This document shows positions 1 to 11,736 of a DNA stretch of 64,000 nt, piece by piece (within the stretch, counting starts at the first letter, position 1; each line of letters starts with the position of its first letter). Origin of the DNA: Polytrichum commune (lineage: Eukaryota; Streptophyta; Polytrichopsida; Polytrichales; Polytrichaceae); assembly GCA_950295325.1 (NCBI GenBank), contig OX485806.1, forward strand, positions 58,649,169-58,713,168. The letters are read 5' to 3'. A model generated the notes under the pieces. The model was not told the DNA's origin, did not search any database, and worked only from the letters and a program-made list of their open reading frames with translations. Both the position numbers and the translations under genes were made by a program.

Positions 1-335
1 AGAGAAAATCTAAGTTTTTTGGCATTCAAATGACCTCAAACCACTCATAAAATAACAAAATCACCTATATTAACACCTTAACATTCCAAAATGATACAAT
101 GTCACCCTTAAGCCTTCAACAAAGAGTAAGTTTAAGTTTTTTGGCACATCACTCCAAGACCTCTATAAAAAATCTATGTTTTCTGGCATTCAAATCACCT
201 CAAACTACTAAAAAAATGTGCGAATTATTAAATTCAACATCTTAATACTCTAGATAGATGCAATATCACTCAAAACCTCTTAAATAAACAAATGTAGGGT
301 GAACATCACTCCATCAAGATCAAACCACTCACGAA
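1..335. repeat. Degenerate tandem repeat at the window edge (period about 163 bp)
   Basis: The phrase AATCTAAGTTTTTTGGCATT near base 7 returns in slightly changed form near base 168, each time followed by a CAAATNACCTCAAAC stretch. A weaker related phrase starts near 125. The block is AT-rich, has no convincing reading frame and probably continues beyond the left edge, so unit length and copy number are minimum estimates. Confidence 0.5.
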
Positions 336-734
336 GGTTAGATCTTCACTCAAAAACGAATTGGATCTACATTCATGCATTCAAAAGGAGTATTTTCACA
401 CCAAATGAGCTTGCGGATGTGGTAACACTCCGTCAAGGTGCTCCACGTTGGTCTTGTCTTTCAAGAATGCTCCAAGGTATTCCAAAGTTGCTCCAAAGCT
501 CCAAGACTCTTCCAAAAGCTCCCAAACGCCTCCCAAACGCCTCCGATCAAATCTAGCCCTCTTCATGTTCCTCCTAAAATTGGTTACCTTCCTTCAAAGC
601 AAATTGAGCGTATGATAGGATGGAAATAAGATAGGACCATCATGAAAATAAGTAGAGAGACCATCATAGAAAGGTCGTACACAACACAAACTCGTTGCAT
701 ATAATAAAGATTGTGATTAGTTTTTTTTTATGTT

Positions 735-1455
735 TTTATTTATTTGACGAGGTTAAAACTAGCATTGCCATCCCATATGGGACAATGTGACCAATGCAAC
801 CTAGTATTATCCTCCAATAATCTTCTACAATCTTTCTTAAAATATGGACAATGGCTTGGTTAACTCATTTGGCTAGGTCATTGGTCTAAGGGTGATAGGG
901 TGAGGTTTTTCGGTGGACTGGTCCTACATAGTCAATTTTTCATTTTATAAATGAAAGAAATGGTAGCGATGTGATGAGAAGGAACATCATATGAAGGTCG
1001 TTCTTTGCATAACTTTGATAAGCATCGCATCTACCAGCGTGTTTGTGAACATCCGTGAACATGGTCGACCAAAAATGCCCAACTCAAAGGGCCTTTTGTG
1101 CCTCTAGGCGACCAACAAAGTGCCCCCCCCCCCCAAGTGTTGTCGTGACATGCTACAAGGATATCTGAGATTTTGGTTGCATTCACGTATTCGCAAAGGA
1201 CCCCATCCAATTTCCTTTGGTAGAGATGATTGGCGATGATAACATAATGACGATTGTGGACTTTAATCTTCCACCATTCATTATTGTCCAACACTTTGGT
1301 CATTGTTTGAATGTTCAAAGAATTGACAATGTGAGCATACCACGATGGCACTACCATAATGAGAAATAAATTATCATGGGATAGTTCATCATCAATGTTC
1401 ACTATGCCCACCTCTTCATAAAATCTTGAGAGGTAGTCGGCCTTTTTGTGTAAAT
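735..1455 (-). pseudogene. Ty3/gypsy pol relic: RNase H end and integrase N-terminal half
   Basis: Read on the minus strand, the fragment starts with KKADYLSRF, the usual last motif of Ty3/gypsy RNase H. A PWYAHIV-like segment follows (here PSWYAHIVN), then the integrase zinc-binding region with CHDNTWGG. A DVHKHAGRCDAYQS stretch comes next, where the second zinc cysteine is replaced by tyrosine, and then IDYVGPVH, the start of the integrase core. These are standard parts of a retroelement polyprotein that copies the element and joins it to host DNA. The copy is broken: the frame changes around 1030, stops follow, and a C-tract near 1126 sits inside the zinc region. Reverse transcriptase and the rest of the integrase core are absent. 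The right edge abuts a Ty1/copia relic on the same strand. Confidence 0.8.
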
Positions 1456-2440
1456 ACCATAGCAAGGCATGTTGTGCTCTTAATGTTGTGTTCCATCAAA
1501 AGAACTTCAAAGACTTTCAAAATGGACTCCCTCCGCTCATTCATAGAAATGCCTTAATTACATGCTCCAATTGCATATTCTACAAATGCTTGACACTCCT
1601 TAAATCTCTCAAACCATTTTCCTTTGGATTTCATCATGTAAATCCACACCTTTCTCTAAAAATCATACCCAAAATTAATAAAATACTTTCCCTTTCCATG
1701 GCCATGTTTTTCATGGAGCCACAAACACCCGAATGCACAATCTCTAAGGGTTTTGTTGCTTGCCTTTACTTATCATTGCCCAACTTTGCCTCATATTGCT
1801 TACCTTCCATGCACACTTTGCAAACCAATGTAGAGGTGGAATGACAGATTTTACGTAGGTTCATGCCCCTCAACATGTTTTGTAGTGCATAAATGCTCTT
1901 CACATTAAAATGACCAAGTCGGCAAATCCAAAGCTTCACCAAACCGCCTCCTGCACGCAAATGCACAATATTGGTTACATCTACTCCACATACCTCTGTG
2001 AAGATCATTTGGTACAAATCCCCTTTGCATTGTGTTATTGCAACCACATTTTTGTTGGCACCTCCCAAATGCATTCTTTTACAAAAAAAAAATTACACTT
2101 TCAACATGTTCAACAAAAACTTAATCATCGAATGCAAGTTGGCTTGCAACTTCGGCATGTGAAGCACACATGTGATGCAAATTCTATTCTTTATGCTTGT
2201 CATTTCAACTCCAACAATAATGTACCCCATTGATTTCATCCTTAAATCACCCTCCCACTCAAGGATAAATAGCTTCATGGCATTTTATTGGAGGTGTCAT
2301 GGATGAATTATCCACTCCAACAATTACACAAACTTTGTGGCTAGTTCCAAGATGTTCATTTGGAATTGAATGGGTTCCATGGATATTATTTTGACACTAA
2401 CAACCCACTTTAGATTCAAATATGTGCACAACATAAGATC
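1450..2440 (-). pseudogene. Ty1/copia pol relic: protease end, gag-pre-integrase and integrase start
   Basis: The minus strand holds the usual Ty1/copia order. A VLHMPKLQANLHSM stretch near 2110-2170 matches the conserved segment after the copia protease. A LWICRLGHFNVKS stretch near 1900-1925 is the gag-pre-integrase signature (normally LWHxRLGH). A CKVCMEGKQ motif near 1800 is the zinc-type pair before integrase, and PLEIVHSGVCG near 1735 is the integrase start (normally HSDVCGP, with the catalytic Asp changed to Gly here). Downstream pieces resembling YMMKSKGKWFERFKE occur in shifting frames with stops. The copy is clearly dead and is cut off before reverse transcriptase, where the Ty3/gypsy relic begins. 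Family assignment is secure; boundaries are approximate. Confidence 0.82.
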
Positions 2441-3130
2441 CCTACAACAATATAAAGCTAATGTTTATAGATCTTGGTGGAAGTTGAGTCAAAATGGTTA
2501 GACGCACGCAACACGGTGGAATCATGGAGAATTTTTGGATAATGTGTGACCATGCTAAATGACGCCATGATTGGACTACGATGGCGTGTCATGTTTACGA
2601 TAACACACATTGCAAGATATTGACTATAGCATGTTGTGATATGCAATCGGAGGATGCCAAAGTGTAGACGATGGTTAGGTTGAATTTGAATGCAGTCATG
2701 TTTGATGTACAACTCCATTGCTTTCATTTGTTCCTAAGGTTCACCATACCATAGTGACTTAGAGCATTGACCGGATTAAAATCGCTAAACTACCTAATTT
2801 CTTTGTTGTTTGTTGTAACCGTCCTTTGGTTTGGAAGATGGTTTACTTTGCTACGGTGTCTTAGGTCTTTTTATAAAGGCTCTTCTTCCTTGTGTTTGTC
2901 ATGACAGACTTTTAAGTTTAACTTAAAAATCTTTTTTGTTGTAGTGCACTTGATTATATTTGTTCAAGTGGTCGGGTTCAACTAAATGTTGCCTTTAATA
3001 TATTAACTTGATTGTTTGTATTTTCCTTTGAAATGTTGTAACTTCTTTATGTGCCATAGTTGTCTTTCTAAGCTAAAACGTTGTTCTAAGCATTCATCCA
3101 AATCTTGTTAACTTTCCCTCATGCGTCGTA
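2441..3130. other. Stretch without recognisable genes
   Basis: Mixed AT-rich sequence between the copia relic and the AAGTAACC minisatellite. A 90-codon minus-strand frame (2458-2727) has no motif I recognise and looks like chance. Confidence 0.5.
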
Positions 3131-3192
3131 GTGTTGTAACTTCTCTTTCTCAAGTAGCCAAGTATCCTAAGTAACCAAATTACCAAGTTACC
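3131..3192. repeat. AAGTAACC-type minisatellite, left part
   Basis: Short degenerate units of the type CAAGTAGCCAAGT and AAGTAACCAAATTACCAAGT. The same repeat resumes after D1 at 8777, so D1 was inserted into this array. The TTACC at 3188-3192 is the left target duplication of D1. Confidence 0.6.
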
Positions 3193-5039
3193 TCTGAGCC
3201 CGAAAAACGTACTCACATGTTAAATAACCCTAACACAAATATTGGGAAGTAAAAAGGCAAACTAAAGAGGTTAACCTCACCTTTAAAAAAAGAGGAAATT
3301 AAATTATTAAAATAAAAAGGTAAGTTCAATCACCGTGCGAGGGAAGGTGGAGTCTTACAAGGGAATAAAAAGGCAATGAGAAAGGCAAAACCCGGTTTTT
3401 TCGTTGGGGGCGGCCTGAAGATGCCGGGCAATGCGAGAAAAAAAGAAGAAGTTGGAGGGGTCTCGGGAGGTAGGAGAAGAGATGGCTCATTAGAAAAGAA
3501 AGAGGAAGGGGAAAAGGCCCAAGGACAAGGGAGCGGAAACCCTGTCACTCTGGGAAATTTTTTGAGAGGATGGTTGTGAGTCCGCAACTCCGTTGGCCGG
3601 TGGGTGGTGGTGATCAGTATACTAGAGGGCGGTGGGTCAACCAAAACAAGGAATGGTGAGGTTGCAGTGCAAGGTTTTGGAGGGAGTTAAGGTAGGTTAG
3701 ATGTCGGAGTAGTTTGCAGGTTGTGAGTGCATCAGACACAGCAAAAAAAAAAGGAAATGGAAGAAAAAAAAGGGAAACATCAGTGTGAGGGGAGTTTGTT
3801 TTCATCAAGCTAGTCATGGCAAAGTGGGCAATGCAGGGAGGCAGTCCTGCTCAATGTCAAAGATCAGCGCCAACAAGAGCGAGAGAATGAGACTCGAACA
3901 CCAGACTTCCACTTGGGTCAAGCTTTGCGGAAGGGAACGGTTCATGAGGAGGGAGTGGATCTCGGCGCAGTTGCGGAGGCACCAAAGTGGCCATTTGACG
4001 AGCGCGGAGAACAAGGAAGAGTTGTTGCTCTTCTTTCTACCACGGCGGCCAGGGAACATGATGCAAGTGTGTTGGATACATTGTTGTGTGAGCTTTTCTT
4101 AACACGTGGAGCAACTTTTGGTGGTTCTTCATTGTCCGCACCCCGGACTAAGCGGTTGTGTTAGAATTTGTTTTCTTGAATCAGTCTGCAAACCGGTTAG
4201 CTAGCATACATGTTTGTGCCAACCTAGCAGCAACCCTAGTTGTGCAATTGTAGTGTGTGGCAGACATGATAACCTTGAGTTGGTGAAGTATAGTCCTCCG
4301 TAGGGTTGGGAAACAGTGGCAGTTGGGTTAAAGGGAAGAAAAACTTTGTTCAAGAGTTTTCGGTACATGGGAGGGGGGAACCAAGTCATTCAGGATTGCG
4401 TGTGGGAAATTGAGCCCGAATTGCTAATGATGTATTTTGTGAGGGTTGGTTGAGTTCCTGCTTGCGGGTGCAGATAGATTGGCGTTTCTTGCTTTTAGGT
4501 GATCCAAATTCCAAGTTATGAGTGCGAGTTCCTCTTGTGTGTTTGTCAAGGTCGAGGAGTCCGCCATCTTGGATAGAGAGCGAGAGAGAAATTGGTGAAG
4601 TGTTTTTCCTTCTTCCTCACAATTATAGGGTGATTAGGTAGTTTTTTCCAGGTGTGAGCCCGAAATCGTACTCACATTAATCCTTAATCGCAAAAAACAT
4701 GGCTAATACGTTGATCTCACGCTTGATGGAAGTATCAAGTGATGAGAAAGGTGAGGCGTTGAATATCTTGGTAAAATTAGGCTAAGAGGTAATTAGGAGC
4801 TAGAAGTGAAATTAACCTTAGAGGAGAAAAGGGATGTGAAGACATAAGCGTTTAATGGAGAGTCTAGTAAAAGCGTACTTAGGAAAACCAAGAAAAACCA
4901 ATAGAATAAAGGAGGGGTCATAATAATGACCGTTATTTATTGAAGGATAGTTACATGAATAGCTCAGGAGAATGGGTAAGCGCTGGTTGGTTGGAAACTA
5001 ATTACCTGCCTAGCAATCACTAGCCAAGTCATGTGTAAG

Positions 5040-5125
5040 GCACTAAACGGTCAGACGAACTCAACGGGAATCGAACTCGGACCGTCTAAGTGTGATAACA
5101 TCCTTCCTCAACCAACCGAGGAAAC
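5040..5125 (-). repeat. tRNA-like segment, possible SINE head, inside D2
   Basis: On the minus strand a GGTTGGTTGAGGA stretch (5105-5117) resembles a pol III A box. About 30 bases on, GTTCGATTCCC (5066-5076) is an excellent B box. Spacing and order fit a tRNA or tRNA-derived SINE. The stems do not close into a normal cloverleaf by eye, so this is not called a working tRNA. D1 seems to lack it, which fits a later insertion into D2. Confidence 0.4.
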
Positions 5126-5215
5126 ATTACTTGGTGACCACAACCACAACAATCCTCAACTTATACCATAACGCGAGCGTAATTACTTGCTAACAACTAT
5201 GGTGGGTTACTTTTA

Positions 5216-5252
5216 TCTTATCTATCTAACTATCTATCTATCTATCTATGAG
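5216..5252. repeat. TATC microsatellite
   Basis: About eight TATC units, two of them imperfect, close to the tRNA-like segment. It may be the simple-sequence tail of that segment or independent slippage. Confidence 0.75.
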
Positions 5253-7278
5253 TTCTATTTATCTATGAGTCTAGGGGGAGAAGAAGTCAAGTGAAGAATA
5301 GGGAAAGTGGGTTTGAAAGGGGGGGAGGCCAAAAGAAAAGGTATTGACCCGTTTTTTCTCTCGGGCGGCCCGAAGGATGCCGGGCAACCCGGGAAAAAAG
5401 GTAGAGGTTGGAGGGGTCTCCAGAGGTAGAGGCAAGGAGCCTCATTATGCATGTCTAGGGGGTAGAGGTAGAGGGAGGAAAGGCGAGAGGGCGATGCCCT
5501 GCCGCCTTGGGATTTGATGTGAACGATGCAGGTTTAGAGGAGAGAGAGATCGGAATAGGGAGCCTGCTTGGGAGGGAAGCCCATGAGGGAGATCCAGGAG
5601 GAAGCGCTGCCTCCAAGGGGAGGTGTACGTCCTGGTGGGCTATGAAGCGGACGAATGGTGATTTGAAGGGGCAGTCACCAGCTGAGGAGGACGCACCGGG
5701 GATGAGCAGCCGATCGACGGCATAACTTGAGAAGGCTACTGGAGAGGAAGGTTTGAGCAACGCACAAGGGGAGCTAAAGGTCACGCACGGATTAACTCCA
5801 GAGAGCCGAAGAACTACGGTGAAGACCCGCAAGAAGCGGAATCTAAGGCTGGAGGGAGGGATCCCATGATTCATCTCCGAGTGGGGAGGGTCAAGCGAAT
5901 CCCTACGCGGGGTCACCGACTTCGAGCGGGTTCATTTTGACCCCAACGGGGTTGCAATCCCTCCACTCTAACTCACCAAATAACAGAAAGGAAGTTAGTA
6001 AAATAGATGTGTTGCTGTTTTGACTTATGACTCGCCTCCGACTGCCTGGCCTGCACTGTCGGGAACAGAATGATTTCCCAGGGAGTTCTCTTGTGATTGG
6101 GGGTAGTGATTAGACGATCTTCGGCTATGGTGCATAACACACCGAATTAGAAGGGTTGGGGGTTGTGACATGCGATCCCTGTGGGTTGTCGAAAGGAGGT
6201 AATAGAGGGTCGGGATGCACTGGACGGCACGAGGGTAGTAGCGGGGGATTTGAGAGGGGATGCGTGGGATCCTCACTTGGGCAACAGGCGAAGTGCTAAC
6301 GGAATTCGTGGAGCAGATGGGTACTGTCTAATTCCATGGAGTTTTGTGTGAGTGTCAGGAAGGGACGACGTCTACTCCTCTCGCCGATGGTGGCCGCAAT
6401 TGGTTAGTGTGCGTTTCTTCTTTCCCCTCCGACGAAGGAAGGCGGTCGGTGGATAATTCAGTGTGAGGTTTGGCTGGTGTGTGTGCGGAGAGCGGTGGCT
6501 AACAAGCAGTCGGGGAATGCGGAGAGCGGGAGCTCTCTGAGAGGGTCAAACTTAATGTCTGTTGTCTCGGGCATTGACCGAGGTGGGATGGTGCAGCTGG
6601 CTGGAAGGAGAAGTCGGGAGCTGCAAGCGACCTAGGCTGAACGGAGTGCCGATCCTCCATCCAGTGTCTCGGAAGACCAACAGTGGGAAGGAATGGGGTG
6701 CGACTGCTAGGACGGAAAGGAGAGTAGGCGACTACCGGCAGGTACTCCAAGGGCGGTCGACAGCAACGTCCACGCACCACTTCAGTGCTGCAAGCGGAGG
6801 TTCCTAGCCCGTAATCTGCATACGGTCCCGACGAGCGAAGGTGTCTCGGCGAGACGCTTGCTGACTTCCAAGCAGGGGAGGGAGTTAGAGGCAAGCCGAA
6901 GGAAGCCTCTGGGATGCTCATCTGAGTGGTAGGCAAGGGTGAACACCGAGACTCATTCCCAGTGAGGAAGCGGTGTAATTAGGTTAGGATGGAGGAGGAA
7001 ATTAGCTGAGTAATAGGGAGGGATACAATGTAATGCGCTCAAGCATTTGTAAGTGCTCAATTGGTTAATAAAAAGAAAAGAAAAGAAAAGGGTGTTATAC
7101 ACACCACTTCTCCCAATCTATTCTTTGTGTGCACTTGTGATTTGCTAACTCGAATGTGGCTCAAGAACCCTCACCCGAACTAGGACGCAATTGAAGGGTG
7201 AGGGGGAATTGGGCTCACACCAGGGCCTAACCGGGGTGGCTGCTGAGCGTTTGCGAGTGCAGACGGGGTGACATTCAA

Positions 7279-8251
7279 TGTCGCGCACCTCTCCATGAGG
7301 AATGCCCAAAACACCATGGGCACAAGGGGGACTCCGGAGTGACACCCGGGACTTGTGGCACTGTTGGTGAGAGGGCCCAAGTGATCCTAGTGTGGGTGAG
7401 GGCCCGGGCATTGGGAACGCCTCCCACCCACGGAGACTAGGAGGCACAAGGGTAAGGGCATGAGCTATGCGTAGCTCATGGCGTGATGATTCTAGAATGC
7501 TCAAGATCACCTCAATCTGAGGTGTGAGCTAGGAGTTATGGTAATTTGAGTGGGGCATTGTCCCGGGACAGCGCCCTGGTACAGCAGTGCCTAGGAGTGA
7601 TTCCCGGGACTGCCAAGGTTCAAACAGGCATAACTTCCTCAATACTTGCCTGAATGGGGCAAGTGAGGAATCCATTGGCATCTACGTGAAGCATAAATGA
7701 AGATGGAGTGGTTGCTTGCTAGCATCAGACATCATACAAGGAAGTTATGATGGTCTGAAGCTGCTGGGGGCTTCTAGGCCCAGCGGCTAAGGGAAAATGT
7801 CTACTTGGCCCCAACTCTTGGTAGAGAGACAAAAGGTTTCTTGACGGTGGGGTAGGGGCCCCGCGTAGAGTCCTAGAGGCTTATATGGGTGAGGTGGTGT
7901 GGCCTCACCCACCAGAGGCGGAACGGCATGGCCTCCATGGGCATTGGCCCAATATGAGGCCATAGTTGCCTAGTATGGTTCGGGTTGTTGTAGTGTTGCT
8001 CCGGCAATGTGATGATGAACATAACATTGGACTTCCACGGATGGAAGTCCACATCTAAGAATTGGTTACCAATTAAGGAGTGAGTCCCGAAAGTAAAGTA
8101 GGAGGGTTGGTTCCCCTTCTATAAACTATAAGGTCCGGGGTAGGAGGAGCTAACCATTAGCATGGCGGAATGCGAAGGGTTAGCACTCGTAAACCTTTGC
8201 TAGAAATGGAAATTGGTAAGATTGTTAAAGGAACTAGCAAGGGTTGCGACA
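7279..8251. mobile_element. Solo LTR B1 (973 bp), nested in D1
   Basis: Begins TGTCGCGCACC and ends GGTTGCGACA, so the termini are short inverted repeats (TGTCGC/GCGACA). TTCAA occurs on both sides (7274-7278 and 8252-8256). B3, 31 kb away, has exactly the same length. Several hairpins can be read: CATGAGCTA/TAGCTCATG at 7459-7480, CACCTCA/TGAGGTG near 7509-7525, GGGTGAGG/CCTCACCC near 7885-7908, and GGACTTCC/GGAAGTCC near 8028-8050. I see no long frame and no internal element genes, so it is a recombined solo LTR or a short terminal-repeat element. Transcription direction is not clear. Confidence 0.85.
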
Positions 8252-8776
8252 TTCAATGAGGAATCATCTCGACTGGAGGCTATTGGTGTGTTGTTGTGTA
8301 GGTTAGGAAGTCAGACGAAGGAGGGGGTGATGACAAGTGGCGTTACCGTGCCTGCTTCAACTCTTCTCAGAACTGGGAGATTAGCAACAGGAGTTGTGTA
8401 GCTACGCACAGCTGATCAACCATCTCTAGGAGGTGGAGTAGGACTAGAGAGTGGCCAAGGGCAGCTAAGGGCCATCACACACAAACCCTCACGTTATTAC
8501 CAATGAAGGGGGACAGTTAGATAGCACAATTGAAGGTGGCACGTAGGTTTAGGAATTCGGGGAATGTTGTAGTTAATCAGTGGGGTTGCTTCCTTATTGT
8601 AGTGCAAGCATTTGTAAATGCTTGGAGATCTTAATGGAAAAGGTGTTATACACACCACGTCTTTCACAATTAGATGAACAAGGTGCATGTGTGAATGATA
8701 ACCTAGGTTGTATGAAGGAGGATTCTTCCCCCGGACTAGGACGCATTCAAAAGGGGGTTGATGATTCTTGCTCACA

Positions 8777-9170
8777 TTACCAAATAGCTTAGTAATCCAA
8801 GTAGCCAAGTAAATGTCTTCTAAGTTAACCAAGTCATCAAGTAGTAAGGCAACAAGTAACCTCTTCTCTTCTAAATACCTTAAGTAACCCAATTTCCAAG
8901 TAATTGGTTATTTTTTCTTTTCTAAGTAACCAAGTTGCCAAATAACAAATTCTATGATTTTTTACAAGTAGAAATATCTTCAATAGCCAAGTCGCCAAGT
9001 AACAAGTTGTTTTTTTTTTCAATTTGCTAATTAACCAATTTACCAAGTAACAAGTTTCTTCTTCTCTTCCAAGTAGCTAAGTATATTTTCTATAAATAAT
9101 GAAGTAACTAAGTAAATTTTCCTCATATATCCAATTTACCAAGTAACCAAATAGCCTTATGTTCCAAAAA
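8777..9170. repeat. AAGTAACC-type minisatellite, right part
   Basis: Degenerate repetition of CCAAGTAACCAAGT and related words, continuing the array interrupted by D1. Minus-strand frames here (such as 8837-9046, rich in YLATWLLK) are translations of the repeat, not genes. Confidence 0.65.
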
Positions 9171-11736
9171 AATGATCCCTCAACTCTTTTTTGAAGCATG
9201 TTAATTGTTAGTCTTCATTACTAGATCTTCTTCCAATGAAATATATGTAGAAATTAATTAGTTAATAATCAAGTTTTTGTTGGACATTTTTTTACCATGT
9301 ACTGGAGATTTTTTCTATGCATGTATGATAATGCCTCTACCAATCCCCCATTTTCTTTTTAACTTTTAAAGAGGCATTTTGAGTCATTTTCTTGAATTTA
9401 GTATTTACTATTAATTTTCAAACCCTTTTGTAAGATAGTTTGTGGGAACACACGAACACCAAAATATCTGGATTGGCGTTTTTAAGTGCCTAATCCGGTT
9501 TTATCCGGATGACCCTAGTATCGTCCAAGGATTCTGTGAAGCGTAGGAGGTCGAGAACTCTCCGTACCCACTTATTTTCCACTCCTTAGCCGAATTTCCG
9601 GAAACCCCGATTTTCGGTCTTTTAGAAACTCTTCTTCTTCCGGAGTTTGCTTTTCCAAATTGTATCTCTAGGTCCTAATTATAATACTTACTCACCCCTA
9701 TGGTCCAGATTTACCCCTCTACGTTCTACCCTCTAGAATAGGTGGTTTCTTCCGGGGAAGACGTCCCTTATAAGATTGGGATCCGGATATTCCCTCACAA
9801 CCAATCCGGATTGGCCAAATCCGTCTTGGCAGGTCACACAGGGAGATCCGGATTATATCTTAGGACTACAACGACCGGAGTATTCTAGATTCCACCCAGA
9901 GATCTGACTCGACGGGATAAGTGGGTGATCCGTACCACTTTCCGGATTGTCCCGTCCACAAGCGGTGAGACCTCTTTAGAAGATCAGATTGGCGCAAGTC
10001 CGGATCCCTTCCGGATCTTTACCCAGTCCTCCCCATGGCTATCTCACCTAGACGTTACCCAGACATCCGGAACAATGAGGTCCCCTTCCCACTACACTCC
10101 GGAGATGGCCTCCGACCCGGAATCTTAACTGTTTCGGTCCTTCCTTCCTCCTTCTGACATATCGATCCGGCTACCACTACCTTGGACTCTACTCAATCTG
10201 AGCTAACTGGGCGATCCGTACCACTTTCTGGATTGGTCCATCTAAAGGCGGTGGGACTTTTTCAGAAGCTTGGATGGCGCAAGTCCGGATCCCTTCCGGA
10301 TCCCTTCCGGATCTCACCCAATCCTCCCAGCGGCTATCCCACCTAGACGTTACTCAACCATCCGGAACAGTGAGGTTTCCCTCCCACTACACACAGAGAG
10401 GATCCGCAAGGCAATAACTAGATCTGATCCGGGTCTCTTCTCCCATGTCCTATCCGGGAACTCCTATCCCCTCATGCTCTCTCTCTCCTGTGTTAACTAT
10501 CTCCGAATCATTCGTACATAAAAATCAATCAAGGAAAGTCAAAGAGTGGAGAAGTCAAGGGGTTTATTAGAGTAGGAGTAATCAGAATACAACAATGGAA
10601 AATGAACCCCTCTCCATCTCCTTATTCAGCCTTAAGTAGAGGCCCAAAAATCCTTAACCTGAGGGCGGCGGCCCAGGCGGCCACCACTAAGAAAACCCTA
10701 ACTACTTCCGTCCTCCCGAATTTCCCGGATCAAGATCCGGATTTTCCACTGACAAAAACCCAAAGGAGAATTTTATTCCTTAACTTCAAAAACTCCTAAG
10801 TCCTATCTTCCTACCTCTATTCTGCCTAACTATTCTAACTACCATCCTAAGCTAAGAAGAGCGGTGCTTCTTCTGAGCTGTTCCTTCCTTCGAATGGCTG
10901 CCGAGGCCACTGACGGCGGATGAGCCCCCTCCCGGCAATGCCTTCTGCAGCCGCGTAAGCATCCTCCTCATGTTTGGAGAAGGCGCAATCTCATCCTCCG
11001 AGTCCGCTGCTCCTTCTGTCCGTGGTGTTCCGGAACCTGGTGTTCCGGAAACTGTACTTTTCCGGACGCTCCGGATCGGGGAAGGATCGCTTCCGGTGCG
11101 TTGTTCCGGATTCTGCCCGCCCGAGATCGAGGTAGTCCGTGGATCCCTGTTGGAGGCCGCCCTTGAGGGTGGCGGAGGGAATGGGCTCACCATTTGGCAG
11201 TCCGGAGGAGACGACGGCGAGGCTTGGGTCATAGGGGCCTTACCCCTACTCGGAGTTGCCTCTCAATCCGAAGTTTGGTGCTTTATCGGGGTCCGAGCTC
11301 TGTCCGGAGTCCGGGACCGATCCGAGGTCCGCGGAACAGGGGACTAGCCTCGTCTGGATCTAACAGACCCGGTGCTCTTCCGCCTCACTTGGGGAGAGCG
11401 GATCCTTTCCGGAGCTCTCCCGGAATTGGCAGGTCAAGAGCCGCCTCCCTGCTGGCTGGGTCTCGCAGACGTTGGCGGATTCTGGACCAGGGCGACTTCT
11501 CCCACCACCTCGTAGAGGGTTCCGGTTGGTGACCCAGGTGGACCCGGATAAAGTACCCGCCGGGGTGTTCCACTAGGCATCACCACCTTCTGGATTTCCG
11601 CCAGGAGATCCTTCATCGCCCGTGAGTATTTCACGAGGATGGGGAGGGTCTGCCTAGCGGAAGCTGGTTCCCCGGATTCCATCATCCGGTCGTAGAGATG
11701 CGCCTTGTTGACAATCTCTGCCAGATGCCCCACCAG

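Larger units (their letters stand above)
4653..7219 (+). mobile_element. LTR D2, nested in D1
   Basis: Starts TGTGAGCCCGAAATCG and ends AATTGGGCTCACA. CCAGG lies directly on each side (4648-4652 and 7220-7224). The 2567-bp body contains an AATAAA signal near 7066, a GAAAA-rich tract at 7071-7090, and the ACTAGGACGCAATTGAAGGG terminal block about 45 bases before the end. This order (long U3, poly-A signal, short U5) supports plus orientation. Reading frames of up to 153 codons inside it have no recognisable motifs and the GC-rich composition explains them. A tRNA-like segment and a TATC microsatellite near 5040-5250 have no counterpart that I see in D1. Confidence 0.85.
3193..8776 (+). mobile_element. 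LTR D1, split by D2 and B1
   Basis: The element starts TCTGAGCCCG, one change from the TGTGAGCCC start of its relatives, and ends GCTCACA. It is flanked by TTACC at 3188-3192 and 8777-8781, a perfect 5-bp target duplication. Without the nested D2 (4653-7219) and B1 (7279-8251) it is about 2.0 kb. Its last 80 bases hold the GGACTAGGACGCATTCAAAA block that marks the 3' terminus of this LTR superfamily. A 110-bp GC-rich stretch at 3385-3500 (MPGNARKK when translated) matches D2 at 5325-5450, which confirms kinship. No internal retroelement genes adjoin it, so it is best read as a solo LTR. Confidence 0.8.

Noticed and set aside
1120-1142. C-tract as a regulatory or recoding site
   Set aside because: It lies in a dead integrase relic; similar C or G runs at 24009, 60645 and 62917 look like ordinary slippage.
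5040-5125. Working tRNA gene
   Set aside because: A and B boxes are present but acceptor and anticodon stems do not pair convincingly.
5455-5916. 153-codon minus-strand frame inside LTR D2
   Set aside because: GC-rich LTR sequence gives long chance frames; it has no recognisable domain and no counterpart frame in D1.
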